Origin: Bacteroidia bacterium | Lineage (GTDB): Bacteria > Bacteroidota > Bacteroidia > Bacteroidales > Azobacteroidaceae | Direction: 5' to 3' | Assembly: GCA_025999935.1 (NCBI GenBank) | Contig: BNXY01000015.1 | Location: forward strand, 1-47,883 | Length of the DNA: 47,883 nt | Shown here: positions 34,601 to 43,448 of the stretch, in pieces | Layout of the letters: the number at the start of each line of letters is the position of its first letter | How positions within the stretch are numbered: position 1 is the stretch's first letter | The notes under the pieces: model-generated | The model's input: the letters and a program-made list of their open reading frames with translations, nothing else | Database searches by the model: none | What the model was told of the DNA's origin: nothing | Position numbers and translations under genes: made by a program

Positions 34601-37600
34601 TACCACCGTAGGTGCTGAGGGTTTTACCGCCTAAATCGAGCGTATAGGTTTTATCCGTGTTCAGCGTATTGTCGTACATATCTACGCTTACGTTCTTCAG
34701 CATGGTAATTGTTCCGTTGTTCTCAACAGCTTCGGCGGCTTCTACGAGGGTGTTATATTTTACCTCGCTGCCGCTGACCGCGAAGTTTTCGGGCGTATGT
34801 CCGGTGGTAACGGTTACTGCCTTTGCGCTCACGTGGTTTTTCCACGGATAGACATTCGGCGCAGAACCCTGCGCGAGGCGGATTGAACCATTAAGACAGC
34901 CGTTGCTGCTCGTTTCGTTTGTGTAGGAGAAGTCGCCGGAGATAATCGTTACCTTGCCGCTGCTTTCACAATATATCGCCCTGCTTTCGCCGCTGTAGGC
35001 GCCGCTTTCTACGATTAACTCGCTGCTGTTTTCCACGGTAATACTGCCGCTAACGCTGCCGTTTTTAACCGTTACCGTGCCTGCGTCTATATACAAGGCA
35101 TACCCGCCGCTGCCTGTGAGGGTTTTACCGCCTAAATCTATGGTATAGGTTTTATCTGCGTACAGTTCAAATTCGAGACTGCTGCTTACCGTTACGTCAT
35201 TCAGCATGGTAATTGTTCCGTTGTTCTCAACGGCTTCTACGGCGTCGGCGAGGGTTTCATATCTTTCCGTGCTGTTGCTGATTGCGAAGTTTTCAAATCC
35301 CGTTACCGTTATGCCGGGCACTTCAATAAATCCGCTGTTTGTGCCATTCACATAACTTACGCCGTTTTTGCTGCTCCGCCTTGCCCACTTTGCGGTGCCG
35401 GCGGAATTTATGCCGAGGTCGTCGCTGCTGCCGGCAAGGTATTCCGTGCCTGCGCCGGTTTTTTCGATAAACACGCCGTTGGTGCCTGCGTTAATACCAA
35501 ATTTGCCGCCTGTGCCGGTTGTCGTAACAGCGCCGCCGTTTACCAGCACGGCGTTATTGGTTCCGTATGAGAAAATAACCGGTAGAGCGCCGCTGCTGCT
35601 TACCTCTCCACCGGAGATTATCACGGTCGTATTCCCGCCGTAAAGATAGATTGCGTTTGTGATATTTGCGGTGATTGTGCCGCCGGTTACCTCCAGCGTA
35701 GTGGCGTTGTTGCCGTAGAGCATAATCGCTCTTCCGCTGTTAGCAGTGATTACAGCGTCTTCGCTGACGACTATGCTCACGTTGTTTGCCTCGATAGCGG
35801 CACCAGACCCGTTTTGGACTACTCTTCCGCCTGCGACCTCAAAAGCACCGGTGCCGTAAACGTAAATGATATAACCGCCTACGGTGTTTCCGCTTACGTC
35901 TGCTTGCCATATCACTTTTTTGCCTGCGGGAATGTTAACATAAAATCTTTCCTCCACGCCCAAGTAACTGCCTGTAACCGTAACGGTTTCGGTATCGTTA
36001 TCTGCGAGCGCGGCTGTAATGGCGGCGTTGGTTGCCGCAACGGTGGTCAAAGCCTCGCCGCCGTTGACGTAGAGTTCGTTCTCATACACGGTTATGCCGG
36101 GCACTTCAATAAATCCGCTGTTTGTGCCATTCACATAACTTACGCCGTTTTTGCCGTCTTGCTTTGCCCACGTTGCCGTGGCTTCGGCAGGCGTTACGGT
36201 GAGGTCGTCGCTCGTGCCTGCAAGGTATTCCGTTTCCGTGCCGGTTTTTTCGATAAACACGCCGTTGGTGTCGTCGGTAACGCCAAATTTGCCGCCTGTG
36301 CCGGTTGCCGTAACAGCGCCGCCGCTTACCAGCACGACGTTATTGTCTCCGTATGTGTAAATAACCGCGTTAGTGTTGCTGCTGCTGCTTACCTCTCCGC
36401 CGGAGATTATCACGGTTTTATTCTCGCCGCCAAGATAGATTGCGTTTCTGTCTTCCGAGGTGATTGTGCCGCCGCTTACCTCCAGTAGTGTAGCGGCGTT
36501 GTCGTTGAGATAAATTGCGTGTCCGCTGTTAGCGGCGATTTCAGCGTTTCCGCTAACGACCATGTTCGCGTTGTCTGCCAAGATAGTGTTTCCAGTCCCG
36601 TTTTGTATCACTTTTCCGCCTGCGACTTCAAAAAGACCGCTGCCTTCAGCGTAAATGAGAGGGTCGTTAACGGTGCTTCCGCTTACGTCTGCTTTCCATA
36701 TCACTTTTTTGCCTTCGGGAATATTAATGCTAAAATATGCCGTCACGCCAAATAAACTGCCCGTAACCGTAACCACGTCGTTATCTGCGAGCGCGGCGGT
36801 AATGGCGGCGCTGGTTGCCGCAACGGTGGTTAATGCCTCGCCGCCGTTGACGTAGAGTTCGTTCTCATACACGGTTATGCCGGGCGTTTCAATAAAGCCA
36901 ATGTTGGTGCCATTCACGTAACTCACTCCGCTTTTGCCGTCTTGCCTTGCCCACTTTGCGGTGGCTTCGACAGGCGTTACTTCGAGGTCGGCACTTGTGC
37001 CGGTAACGAAAGAGGTTGTTGTGCCGGTTTTTTCGATAAATATGCCGTTTTTGCCTTCGGCAATGGCAAATCTGCCGCCTGTGCCATTTGCCGTAACCGT
37101 GCCACCATTTATCAGCACTACGTTATTGTCTGCGTTTGCGGCAATAACAGATTGAGGGTTGCTGCTGCTGCTGTTGCTGTTGCTGATTGTGCCGCCGGAG
37201 ATAATTGCGGTCTTGTTCGTGCCGACAAGACGGATTGCGTTTCCGGTATTTGAGGTAATTGTGCCGCCGGTTATCTCCAGCGTAGCGGCGTCGGCGCCGT
37301 TGAGATAAATTGCGGCTGGTCCGGTAGTGTTGGAGATTACAGCGTCTCCGCTGACGACCACGCTCGTGCTGTATGCCGTGATAGCACAGTCAACCCCGTT
37401 TTGTATCACTTTCCCGCCTGCGACCTCTAAAACACCGCCACTGCCAACATAAAGGGGAAAAACATAAATGATATCGGTGCTGGTGCTTCCGCTTACGGCG
37501 GCTTTCCATATCACTCGCTTGCCTGCGGAAATGTTAAATCTGAATTGTTCCGTAACGTTGGATAGTTCGCCCGTAACGGTAACGGTATCGCTCTCGGCAA

Positions 37601-40600
37601 GCGCGGCGGTAATGGCGGCGTTGATATCCGTAACGATATATAAGCCCTCGCCGCCGTTGACGCTGATACCCGCCTGACGGGTTACGGTTACGGAGGTGGC
37701 GGAGTTTTTCCAGTTTCCAACGTCGGCTATGGAGCCGGTGGCGAGGAGGATTTCACCTTCTTCTTCAAAAAGACAGCCGTTGCCGCTCTCGTCGTCGGTG
37801 CAGGAAAAGGTGCCGGAGATTATCGTTACCTTGCCGCCCATACCGGAATATATCGCGTTGTTATAGCCGCTGTAGGCGCCGCTTTCGACTATTAATTCGC
37901 CGCCGTTCACTACGCCAATACCGCCGGTAACGTTGCCGTTTTTAATCGTAACCGTGCCTGCAAATATTGACAAGAAAGTAGAGGTCGTGCTGCTTGTGAG
38001 CGTTTTACCGTTCAAATCTATTGTATAAGTTTTATTCACGCCCAGTACAATAGCGCTGCTTACCGTCAGGTTTTGCAGCAGGGTAATGGTGTCGCCGTTG
38101 TTAACGTTTGCGGCGGCTGCAATAAGGGTGCCGAATCTTTCCGTGCTGCTGCTGACTGCGAAGTATTCCTCTATCGTTATGCCGGGAGTTTCGATAAATC
38201 CGGTGTTTGAGCCGTTTTCGTAACTTACGCCGCTTTTGCCGTCTTGCTTTTTCCACTCTGCCCATGCGGTGCCGCCGGAAGGCGTTACGCTGAGGGCGGC
38301 GCTTGTGTTGGCAACGAAAGTGCTTGCCGTGCCGGTTTTTTCGATAAATATGGCGTTTTTGCCTTCGGCAATGCCAAATCTGTCGGCTCCGCCATTCGCC
38401 GTAACCGTGCCGCCGTTTATCAGTACAGCGGTATTGTTTGCGTTGGCGTGAATAACCGCGTTGGCGTTGCTGCTGTTGCTGATTGTGCCGCCGGAGATAA
38501 TCGCGGTTTTATTTTCGCCGTTAAGCAGGATTATGCTTCCGTTATTTGCGGTGATTGTGCCGCCGGTTACTTCCAGCGTAGCAGCGAAATTACCGTTGAG
38601 CAAAATTGCGGCTGCGTTGTTAGCAGTGATTACAGCGTCTCCGCTGACGACTATGCTAACGTTGTTTGCCCCGATAGCGGAAGCAGACCCGTTTTGGACT
38701 ACTCTCGCGCCTGCGACCTCAAAAACACCGCCATTAGCGGCGGGGGCATAAACATAAATCATATCGCTGCCGGTGCTTCCGATTACGTCTGCTTGCCATA
38801 TCACTTTCTTGCCTGCGGGAATACCAATGTTAAAACTTTCCGGCACGCCGTCAAAGCCGCCTGTAACGGTAACGGTATCACTCGTTCCGAGCGCCATTGT
38901 AATGGCGGCATTGACTGCCGCAACGGTGGTGAGCGGGTTTGCCTGTTCGGGGTCGTTGACGAAGATTTTGTTCAGGGCGTCCGCCTCGATTTTCAGCACG
39001 TTGCTGAGGTTGCCGTCGGCGTCTTCCACCACTATGTAAATGTCTTTGTCGCCCCGCGTGAGGGTAACGGGCAGGTTGGTTACCGCGCCTGCGGCTACCT
39101 CGCCGAGGGAATTATCGGCGGTTTTGATTGCCGCGCCGGTGGGTGCGGGTTCCGCGCCGCGTTCCGTTACAAGGTAATACGCCGTTCCCGCCTCGTCGGT
39201 GGTGAAGCCGATAGTGGCTGCCGTGTGGCTGGTGCGGTTTATGCTGCCGCTGCCTGCTTCAATCGCGGGCGGGATAATATCGTTCTTTACCGTTACGCCT
39301 TCTACTTCAAAAAATCCTGTGTTTTCGCCGTTGGTGTAGGTAATGCCGCTTTTGCCGTCCACGATAGCCCACACGGCAGCGCCTTCGGGTGAGGAGAGCA
39401 GGTCGGTAGCCGAGCCGGCGGCGTAGAGGGTGGCGCCTGCGGCTTGGTTCCACGCGGTGATAACGGAATTGCCGGATTGCGTGAAATTAGAATTTCCATT
39501 ATAGGTACGCCAGAGAAGGACGGCTTGTTTCCTTTCCGCGCTGGAAAGGAGGGTGGAGTTGCCGGTGGTAAGCGTGCCGTAGCCGAATACAAACCCGCCG
39601 CTGAGGGTGGCAGTTTGGGTGGCACCGGTGAATTGCGAGGCGTAGCCCTCTTTGGCGCACACCACGCCGCCCGTTACTGTAATCGTAGAACTTGTGTTGA
39701 TAGCGGAGGAAATGTCTTCGCTGCTACCTAATGCCTCCACTCTGCCGCCGCTGATAAGGATATTCATGTTGCTAGACGAACTTATCGCCTCGCCTTCTGC
39801 GGCGCGCACCGTGCCGCCGCTCACTGTAATGGAACCGCCGGTGGCGTAGTCGGCATTAATTGCCCAGTTGTTGCCGAAAACCGTGCCGCCGCTCACTGTT
39901 ATGGAAGGGCTGCTGCCGGTGACGGCATAAATGGCAAGATAGTTGCCGGAAACCGTGCCGCCGCTGACGGTTACGGAAACATTGTTGTAGGCACTAATTG
40001 TGTATTTGCTATTATCCGAATTTTGGTCTATCACGCCGCCGCTTGCCACGTCAAACGCGCCGTCGCCACGGAGTGCTATCAGGGACTGATACAAGCCGCT
40101 GGCTACTATTCCCAAATATTCTGCCTGCCACGTTACCTCTCTTCCTTCGGGAATGGTGATGTCGAGGGTTTCCGTAACGTCGGAGAGCGAACCGGTAACG
40201 GTGGCGTTGCCGCTTGCAAGCGCGTTTTCGATGGCGTTTTTGATGTCCGCCACGGCAGTGTGCAGTGCTGCGCCGTTCACGCGGATGCCTGCCTCCCTTA
40301 CCGTTACGCCGCTAACAGGCAAAAAGCCGGAGTTTGCGCCGTTGGCGTAGGTAATGCCGCTCACGCCGCCCACAAAGTCCCACTTGGCAGTTGCCGAGGC
40401 GGGAAGTACGCTGAGGTCGGCGGTGGAGTTTTGCGTGTAACTTGTGGTTGTGGCTGTTCTTGTAATGGCGATGGCGGTAGTTGCGGCGTCTGTTCCAAGC
40501 GGTGCGCCCGGATTAGTGCCGCCGGGGGTAATGGTGCCGCCGTTCCGGAATATCAGGACTTTGCTGTTTGTAGCACCCACGCCATAAACCACCGCGCTGC

Positions 40601-41267
40601 CGTTGCCGGTTTCGTTGGTAATTGTGCCGCCGGTGATAATTGCGGTTACCTTGCCGTTGGTGGGTGCTATCAAATAAACAGCATTGAATTTTCCTGCGCT
40701 TACCGTGCCGCCGTCCATGGTGAAAGTCGAGGGCGTGGCGCCGTCCATGTGAATTGCATTGTTTGCTCCCGTATGGATTATCTGGGCGGTGCCGCCGATA
40801 TGCACGCTGCCGTAGGTGTCGATGGTGTAGCCGTCGACGCCGCTTTTTACCGTTCCGCCCGTTACGCTGATGGTGCCGGTGCCTTCACAATGAATCGCTT
40901 TGTTCCCGTCAAGCGTAGTTTCAATATTGCCGCCGGTAATACTAATGTTGAGATTATTGTAAACCCACAGCACCCTGCCGGCGGTGCTTTTGATTTCTCC
41001 GCCCGTAACCTCAAACTCGCCGTCTCCGTTTAGTTTGATAAGCCCGTCCGTTCCGCTCACGCTTCCGCTGTAGTCCGCGCTCCACGTTACTTTTTTCCCT
41101 GCGGGAATGGAGATGGTGAGGGTTGCCGTAAGGTCTGCTAATGTTCCTGTAACGGTAACGACTGCACCGTTGGGAGCGAGCGCGGCGGTAATGGCGGATT
41201 GGATTTCCGATACATTATAATTAAGGTGTACCGCCGTTGATGCGGATGCCCGCGTTGGCGGGGTCAA
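31578..41267 (-). CDS. Giant repetitive beta-helix surface protein, main fragment (3229 aa)
   Basis: The central part of a protein that would run 42654-31087 (about 3,850 aa) without two frameshifts. It has two repeat types. Type A (about 250-330 aa, seven copies starting near 41250, 40285, 38965, 37670, 36860, 36080 and 33130) opens with YVNGGEALTTV or a variant, has rungs such as LEVTGGTITAN, IISGGEVSSS and VLVSGGAVTA, and ends GVSYVNGTNSGFIEVPGITV. Type B (about 165 aa, five copies, near 38165, 35290, 34790, 34285 and 33770) opens FAVSNSTTKYATLAEA and includes TYTIDLGGKTL and VTIISGTF. One Ig-like linker (DIIPPAIEAG to DADGNLSN) lies at about 39.0-39.3 kb. The end shares the LAKGRNWYLSSPV region with the 1792-aa protein. 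Probably a T9SS adhesin. Confidence 0.85.
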   Translation of the reverse strand: MTPPTRASASTAVHLNYNVSEIQSAITAALAPNGAVVTVTGTLADLTATLTISIPAGKKVTWSADYSGSVSGTDGLIKLNGDGEFEVTGGEIKSTAGRVLWVYNNLNISITGGNIETTLDGNKAIHCEGTGTISVTGGTVKSGVDGYTIDTYGSVHIGGTAQIIHTGANNAIHMDGATPSTFTMDGGTVSAGKFNAVYLIAPTNGKVTAIITGGTITNETGNGSAVVYGVGATNSKVLIFRNGGTITPGGTNPGAPLGTDAATTAIAITRTATTTSYTQNSTADLSVLPASATAKWDFVGGVSGITYANGANSGFLPVSGVTVREAGIRVNGAALHTAVADIKNAIENALASGNATVTGSLSDVTETLDITIPEGREVTWQAEYLGIVASGLYQSLIALRGDGAFDVASGGVIDQNSDNSKYTISAYNNVSVTVSGGTVSGNYLAIYAVTGSSPSITVSGGTVFGNNWAINADYATGGSITVSGGTVRAAEGEAISSSSNMNILISGGRVEALGSSEDISSAINTSSTITVTGGVVCAKEGYASQFTGATQTATLSGGFVFGYGTLTTGNSTLLSSAERKQAVLLWRTYNGNSNFTQSGNSVITAWNQAAGATLYAAGSATDLLSSPEGAAVWAIVDGKSGITYTNGENTGFFEVEGVTVKNDIIPPAIEAGSGSINRTSHTAATIGFTTDEAGTAYYLVTERGAEPAPTGAAIKTADNSLGEVAAGAVTNLPVTLTRGDKDIYIVVEDADGNLSNVLKIEADALNKIFVNDPEQANPLTTVAAVNAAITMALGTSDTVTVTGGFDGVPESFNIGIPAGKKVIWQADVIGSTGSDMIYVYAPAANGGVFEVAGARVVQNGSASAIGANNVSIVVSGDAVITANNAAAILLNGNFAATLEVTGGTITANNGSIILLNGENKTAIISGGTISNSSNANAVIHANANNTAVLINGGTVTANGGADRFGIAEGKNAIFIEKTGTASTFVANTSAALSVTPSGGTAWAEWKKQDGKSGVSYENGSNTGFIETPGITIEEYFAVSSSTERFGTLIAAAANVNNGDTITLLQNLTVSSAIVLGVNKTYTIDLNGKTLTSSTTSTFLSIFAGTVTIKNGNVTGGIGVVNGGELIVESGAYSGYNNAIYSGMGGKVTIISGTFSCTDDESGNGCLFEEEGEILLATGSIADVGNWKNSATSVTVTRQAGISVNGGEGLYIVTDINAAITAALAESDTVTVTGELSNVTEQFRFNISAGKRVIWKAAVSGSTSTDIIYVFPLYVGSGGVLEVAGGKVIQNGVDCAITAYSTSVVVSGDAVISNTTGPAAIYLNGADAATLEITGGTITSNTGNAIRLVGTNKTAIISGGTISNSNSSSSNPQSVIAANADNNVVLINGGTVTANGTGGRFAIAEGKNGIFIEKTGTTTSFVTGTSADLEVTPVEATAKWARQDGKSGVSYVNGTNIGFIETPGITVYENELYVNGGEALTTVAATSAAITAALADNDVVTVTGSLFGVTAYFSINIPEGKKVIWKADVSGSTVNDPLIYAEGSGLFEVAGGKVIQNGTGNTILADNANMVVSGNAEIAANSGHAIYLNDNAATLLEVSGGTITSEDRNAIYLGGENKTVIISGGEVSSSSNTNAVIYTYGDNNVVLVSGGAVTATGTGGKFGVTDDTNGVFIEKTGTETEYLAGTSDDLTVTPAEATATWAKQDGKNGVSYVNGTNSGFIEVPGITVYENELYVNGGEALTTVAATNAAITAALADNDTETVTVTGSYLGVEERFYVNIPAGKKVIWQADVSGNTVGGYIIYVYGTGAFEVAGGRVVQNGSGAAIEANNVSIVVSEDAVITANSGRAIMLYGNNATTLEVTGGTITANITNAIYLYGGNTTVIISGGEVSSSGALPVIFSYGTNNAVLVNGGAVTTTGTGGKFGINAGTNGVFIEKTGAGTEYLAGSSDDLGINSAGTAKWARRSSKNGVSYVNGTNSGFIEVPGITVTGFENFAISNSTERYETLADAVEAVENNGTITMLNDVTVSSSLEFELYADKTYTIDLGGKTLTGSGGYALYIDAGTVTVKNGSVSGSITVENSSELIVESGAYSGESRAIYCESSGKVTIISGDFSYTNETSSNGCLNGSIRLAQGSAPNVYPWKNHVSAKAVTVTTGHTPENFAVSGSEVKYNTLVEAAEAVENNGTITMLKNVSVDMYDNTLNTDKTYTLDLGGKTLSTYGGNFGLFALQVEAGTVTVKNGSVTARVDVNGGELTVESGAYSGTSIAIACYGGKVTLISGTFTSTNPSYGCLMEYGGEIVLAPGSTADVNPWKNTAGVMAVTVTATENFAVSNSTTKYATLAEAAAAVEANGTITMLNDVTVASGNLSQVTLDVVKTYTIDFDNKTLTRLGWETLVVDTGTVTLRNGNLTAAIFVYGGNLIVESGSYSGQNEAIDLRNGTVTIISGAFTGTLDGDKNGCLEGAIRLAPGSAADVFPWKNHANATAVTITTGHTVSAPEENFAVSNSPTKYETLVEAAEAVENNGTITMLNNVTTDMYDVRLRTDKTYTIDLDGYALGGYPLSSLTNISLMVDTGTVTVKNGSLTAAVGMYGGELTLKNVSCSTSDNDELAAIFCNGGKATLLSSTVTGTVTVNDGELTVESSACNGELAAIYCTGGKVTIISGSFSNTDDSNGLGCIIEDGGEIVLASGSTADVNPWKNTAGVMAVEVFANKLYVNGGEALTTVEDVNAAIEAALEDNDVVTVTGSYLGVAEMFYFIFPEGKKVVWEASVSGSTAGGYIIFAEGSGVFEVAGGKVIQNGTGNAIFTNMNTVVSGNAEIAANSGIAIMLTGDNATTLKVTGGTITANTRNAISLNGGNMTVIISGGEVSSSSNTNAVIYAYGDNNAVLVSGGTVTATGTGGKFGITDDNNSVFIEKTGEEMVFAVGSTDDLEVTPAEATAAWARQGGKSGVSYVNGGNSGFIEVAGVTVTTPVTLTLAKGRNWYLSSPVVAAKANTAFAAAGFVEYYDEPRTTPYSASDQTIDGWVNIAGSANTLVPGKGYVVYADGEGEVTYTFIGEPNTGDVEVPLTRTADVTKEGFNLVGNPYLSYIDWNAVSSVNGDIVEPTIWYRTKTEAYQFYTYNSESGLSDPVLEEYSLQYIPPMQGFWVRAANAGTFKFTEGAKVSNETAGADNGNLLRQATGNQRPLVRLQLADGGKTDRAVIFADKNAKDGFDRYDSEKCSVRMRRFIQ

Positions 41268-42654
41268 ATGCCGCTACGGCGATTAGCAGCGGCTCGCTGA
41301 TATTGCCCTTTCGGTCTTCCACCACCACGTAAACGTCTTTCGCGCCTTCCGTGAGGGTAATGGTTTTGGTTATCGCGCCTGCCGCTGCTGTGCCCAGTAG
41401 ATACGCGGCGTGCACCTCTGACGCCGATGGGGGTGTCGCGCCGGGCTCAAGCACGAGGCAGTAAGCCGTTCCCGCTTCGCCGGTGGTGAAGCCGATGATG
41501 ACTTCGGTGTGGCTTACGCGCCCCGACAAGGGAAGTGAGAGCAGCGGCGCGACTTCGTCGTCGGCGTTGTATTGCCACAGGAGCAGCGGCAGGGAATTAA
41601 CCTCGTCCATAGCCCAGACATTCTCAAAGTCCCACGCTTCGCCGTTATACCAGTTGCCGGACGTGGTGTAGAACGCCTCTGTTTGCAACTCGGCAAGGGT
41701 TTTGCCGATGCCGTCTTGATTTTCGCTGGCGGTTTGTGATGCGGTAATATTAACCGTCATGCCGCTGTTGGCGTAGTTGTTTCCGGTAATAATACTGCCG
41801 AGGCTACGGGTGCCTATGCGCCTGCACCTTTCTGATGACCCTGCTGTCAGGGTTATGCTGCCGTTTGCCGCTACAGAGTTTTGAACGATGCAATTTTCGC
41901 CCCAAACTCCGACCACGCCGCCGACATAATAGTATCCGGTTATGCTGCCGGTGGCGTAGCAGTTGGTGATAACACTGCCGCTTTCTATGTATCCCGCAAT
42001 CCCGCCGGCATAGACTCCGCTGGTGGAAACCGTGCAGAGCGAATGGCAGTTTTCAATACGGCTGCTGTTTTCCGCATAGCCGACTATTCCTCCGGCGTAA
42101 ACGTATGATGTCGAGGAGTTGGTGGAAATCGTTCCGGAAGTGTAGCAGCCGGTGATGAGCGAATTGTCGTTAAGCCGTCCGGCAATCGCGCCGACGTACG
42201 TACCCGCAGAAGTGATGTTCACGTCTGTCACGCCCAAATCCTTGACGACCGCGCCGCTGCCAAGCCTGCCGAACAAACTGGATAACGAGGTGTTGGTGTT
42301 CGTATTATTAATGAACAGCCCGGAGATGGTATGCCCGTTACCGTCAAAAGTTCCTTTGAAGGCGTTTAGGTCCAGGTTGTTGCTCGGGCCGACGGCGCCG
42401 ATGGGTTGCCAGCCCGCGCCGCTGTTGTAACCGTCGCCGCCGCTCGAAAGGTAGTCGGCAAGGTTGATGTTGGCGACGAGTTTGTAGTGCGCCGTCTTGT
42501 CGTTTCGCACCGCGTCCAACTGGGCAGGGGTGGAAATGAGGTAGGGGTTATCTACTGTGCCTGCGCCCGGTGCGGCTTGCGCGTGGGCGAGGTTGGGGAT
42601 TAGGAGGGCGCACATATATATAATAAGGTACACGAGGGATGTTAGATTCTTCAT
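41221..42654 (-). CDS. N-terminal fragment of the second giant surface protein (signal peptide, GLUG repeats)
   Basis: A 477-aa frame. The signal peptide is MKNLTSLVYLIIYMCALLIPN plus LAHAQA. Next comes PYLISTPAQLDAVRND and a beta-helix with GLUG-type motifs (YVGAIAGRL, YAGGIVGYAENSSRIENCHS, YAGGIAGY, YVGGVVG). An Ig-like segment follows (VSHTEVIIGFTTGEAGTAYC to VVVEDRKGNISEP). The frame ends at GIRINGGTP then a stop, exactly inside a type A repeat start that continues in the main fragment's frame (LNYNVSEIQSAITAAL). One extra base near 41225-41235 explains the break. The two frames overlap by 47 nt. Confidence 0.85.
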   Translation of the reverse strand: MKNLTSLVYLIIYMCALLIPNLAHAQAAPGAGTVDNPYLISTPAQLDAVRNDKTAHYKLVANINLADYLSSGGDGYNSGAGWQPIGAVGPSNNLDLNAFKGTFDGNGHTISGLFINNTNTNTSLSSLFGRLGSGAVVKDLGVTDVNITSAGTYVGAIAGRLNDNSLITGCYTSGTISTNSSTSYVYAGGIVGYAENSSRIENCHSLCTVSTSGVYAGGIAGYIESGSVITNCYATGSITGYYYVGGVVGVWGENCIVQNSVAANGSITLTAGSSERCRRIGTRSLGSIITGNNYANSGMTVNITASQTASENQDGIGKTLAELQTEAFYTTSGNWYNGEAWDFENVWAMDEVNSLPLLLWQYNADDEVAPLLSLPLSGRVSHTEVIIGFTTGEAGTAYCLVLEPGATPPSASEVHAAYLLGTAAAGAITKTITLTEGAKDVYVVVEDRKGNISEPLLIAVAAFDPANAGIRINGGTP

Positions 42655-42758
42655 GTTATTTCATTTTTTTATTGTATATTATTTATCAAATTTTGTTAGT
42701 GTATGGTGTAAAGACTCGAAAAATCGTTTCTATACAGGGCAAAATATATTTTTTGCGG

Positions 42759-42766
42759 CAAAAGTA
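42759..42766 (-). promoter_or_regulatory. -7 element upstream of the second giant surface gene
   Basis: The reverse complement of 42759-42766 is TACTTTTG, a match to TAnnTTTG, about 105 nt before the ATG at 42654. No clear -33 box. It would head the whole minus-strand run to 27666. Confidence 0.4.
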
Positions 42767-42908
42767 GAGAATAATTTACGAAAATATATGACACACAGTA
42801 CATATTTTGTGACACACAGTCCGGAAATGAAAAATATTGGTAAAAAAAATTGGCTAAATCTTTTTTTGAGGCGCTATTTGCAACAATGTTTCAAAAATTG
42901 TGGCGTTT

Positions 42909-43065
42909 TGTCCCGCAGGGACAGCATTTTATTAACCGTAGGCTTCAGCCTACGGACAGCCTGACACACACCACACTTCACCCCGCAGGGGTGACACTTG
43001 ATAGTGTCGTCCTTGCAGGACTTGACAGGGAGGGGTGCTTTTTTCCGTAAGCTAAAGCATACGGT
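42909..43065. repeat. Cluster of short palindromes (REP-like)
   Basis: Successive hairpins include tgtcccgcagggaca (42909-42923), ccgtaggcttcagcctacgg (42936-42955), caccccgcaggggtg (42979-42993), an imperfect one around gtccttgcaggac (43009-43021) and ccgtaagctaaagcatacgg (about 43046-43065). They share a common style but not one sequence. The 42780-42900 part of the gap shows nothing. Confidence 0.6.
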
Positions 43066-43092
43066 TAATAAAGTGTCGCCTCTGCGAGGCTT

Positions 43093-43448
43093 GTTGATAT
43101 AAGGGTAATGGGGTTTCCTGCCGACTGGTACAATGAGCCTCTTTGGCAATGTGCATAAGCTGGTTTTGTGATTTGGGTTAATCGGCTTTTGTCGTAATTT
43201 GCAGGAATGGTGTTTAACGGCTTAGCAGGGGATTCCTCCCTACGGTCGGAATGACGGCGCGTTTTTTTATTATTAGGTGGGAGGAGGGAGTTGAGTGGCG
43301 GCAAAGCCGCCACTCAGCCCCCTCCTCCCATTGTCTTCCCCCACAGATTATCGGGTCATTCCGAGCCGTAGGCGAGGAATCTGCTGCTAAGTCGTTAAAT
43401 GCCCTATCGCGGTTAATTATTTATTGCTATATTGCTTTCAAATCAAAG
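43093..43448. repeat. Composite repeat, unit 1 (Abi_2 tail, inverted-repeat element, GNAT tail)
   Basis: The left end (43093-43158) still encodes on the plus strand the last residues of an Abi_2 protein (GFPADWYNEPLWQCA, stop at 43156). An inverted pair follows: tttaacggcttagcagggga (from 43213) and a mirror ending ctgctgctaagtcgttaaa (to 43399). Between them is a 25-bp hairpin (43278-43330, loop aaa) with two non-canonical pairs. The right end (to 43448) is the last codons of the GNAT gene on the minus strand. Units 2 and 3 are at 44231 and 47227. Convergent genes with the hairpin between suggest it once served as a two-way terminator. Confidence 0.75.

Noticed and set aside
38244..39392. 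Long plus-strand open frame (382 codons) opposite the giant surface gene; similar ones at 40023-41033, 32211-33107 and 35814-36488
   Set aside because: They are exact antisense shadows of a repetitive Gly/Thr/Val-rich gene. Their translations are Cys- and Ala-rich and low-complexity, and they recur only because the repeats beneath recur.
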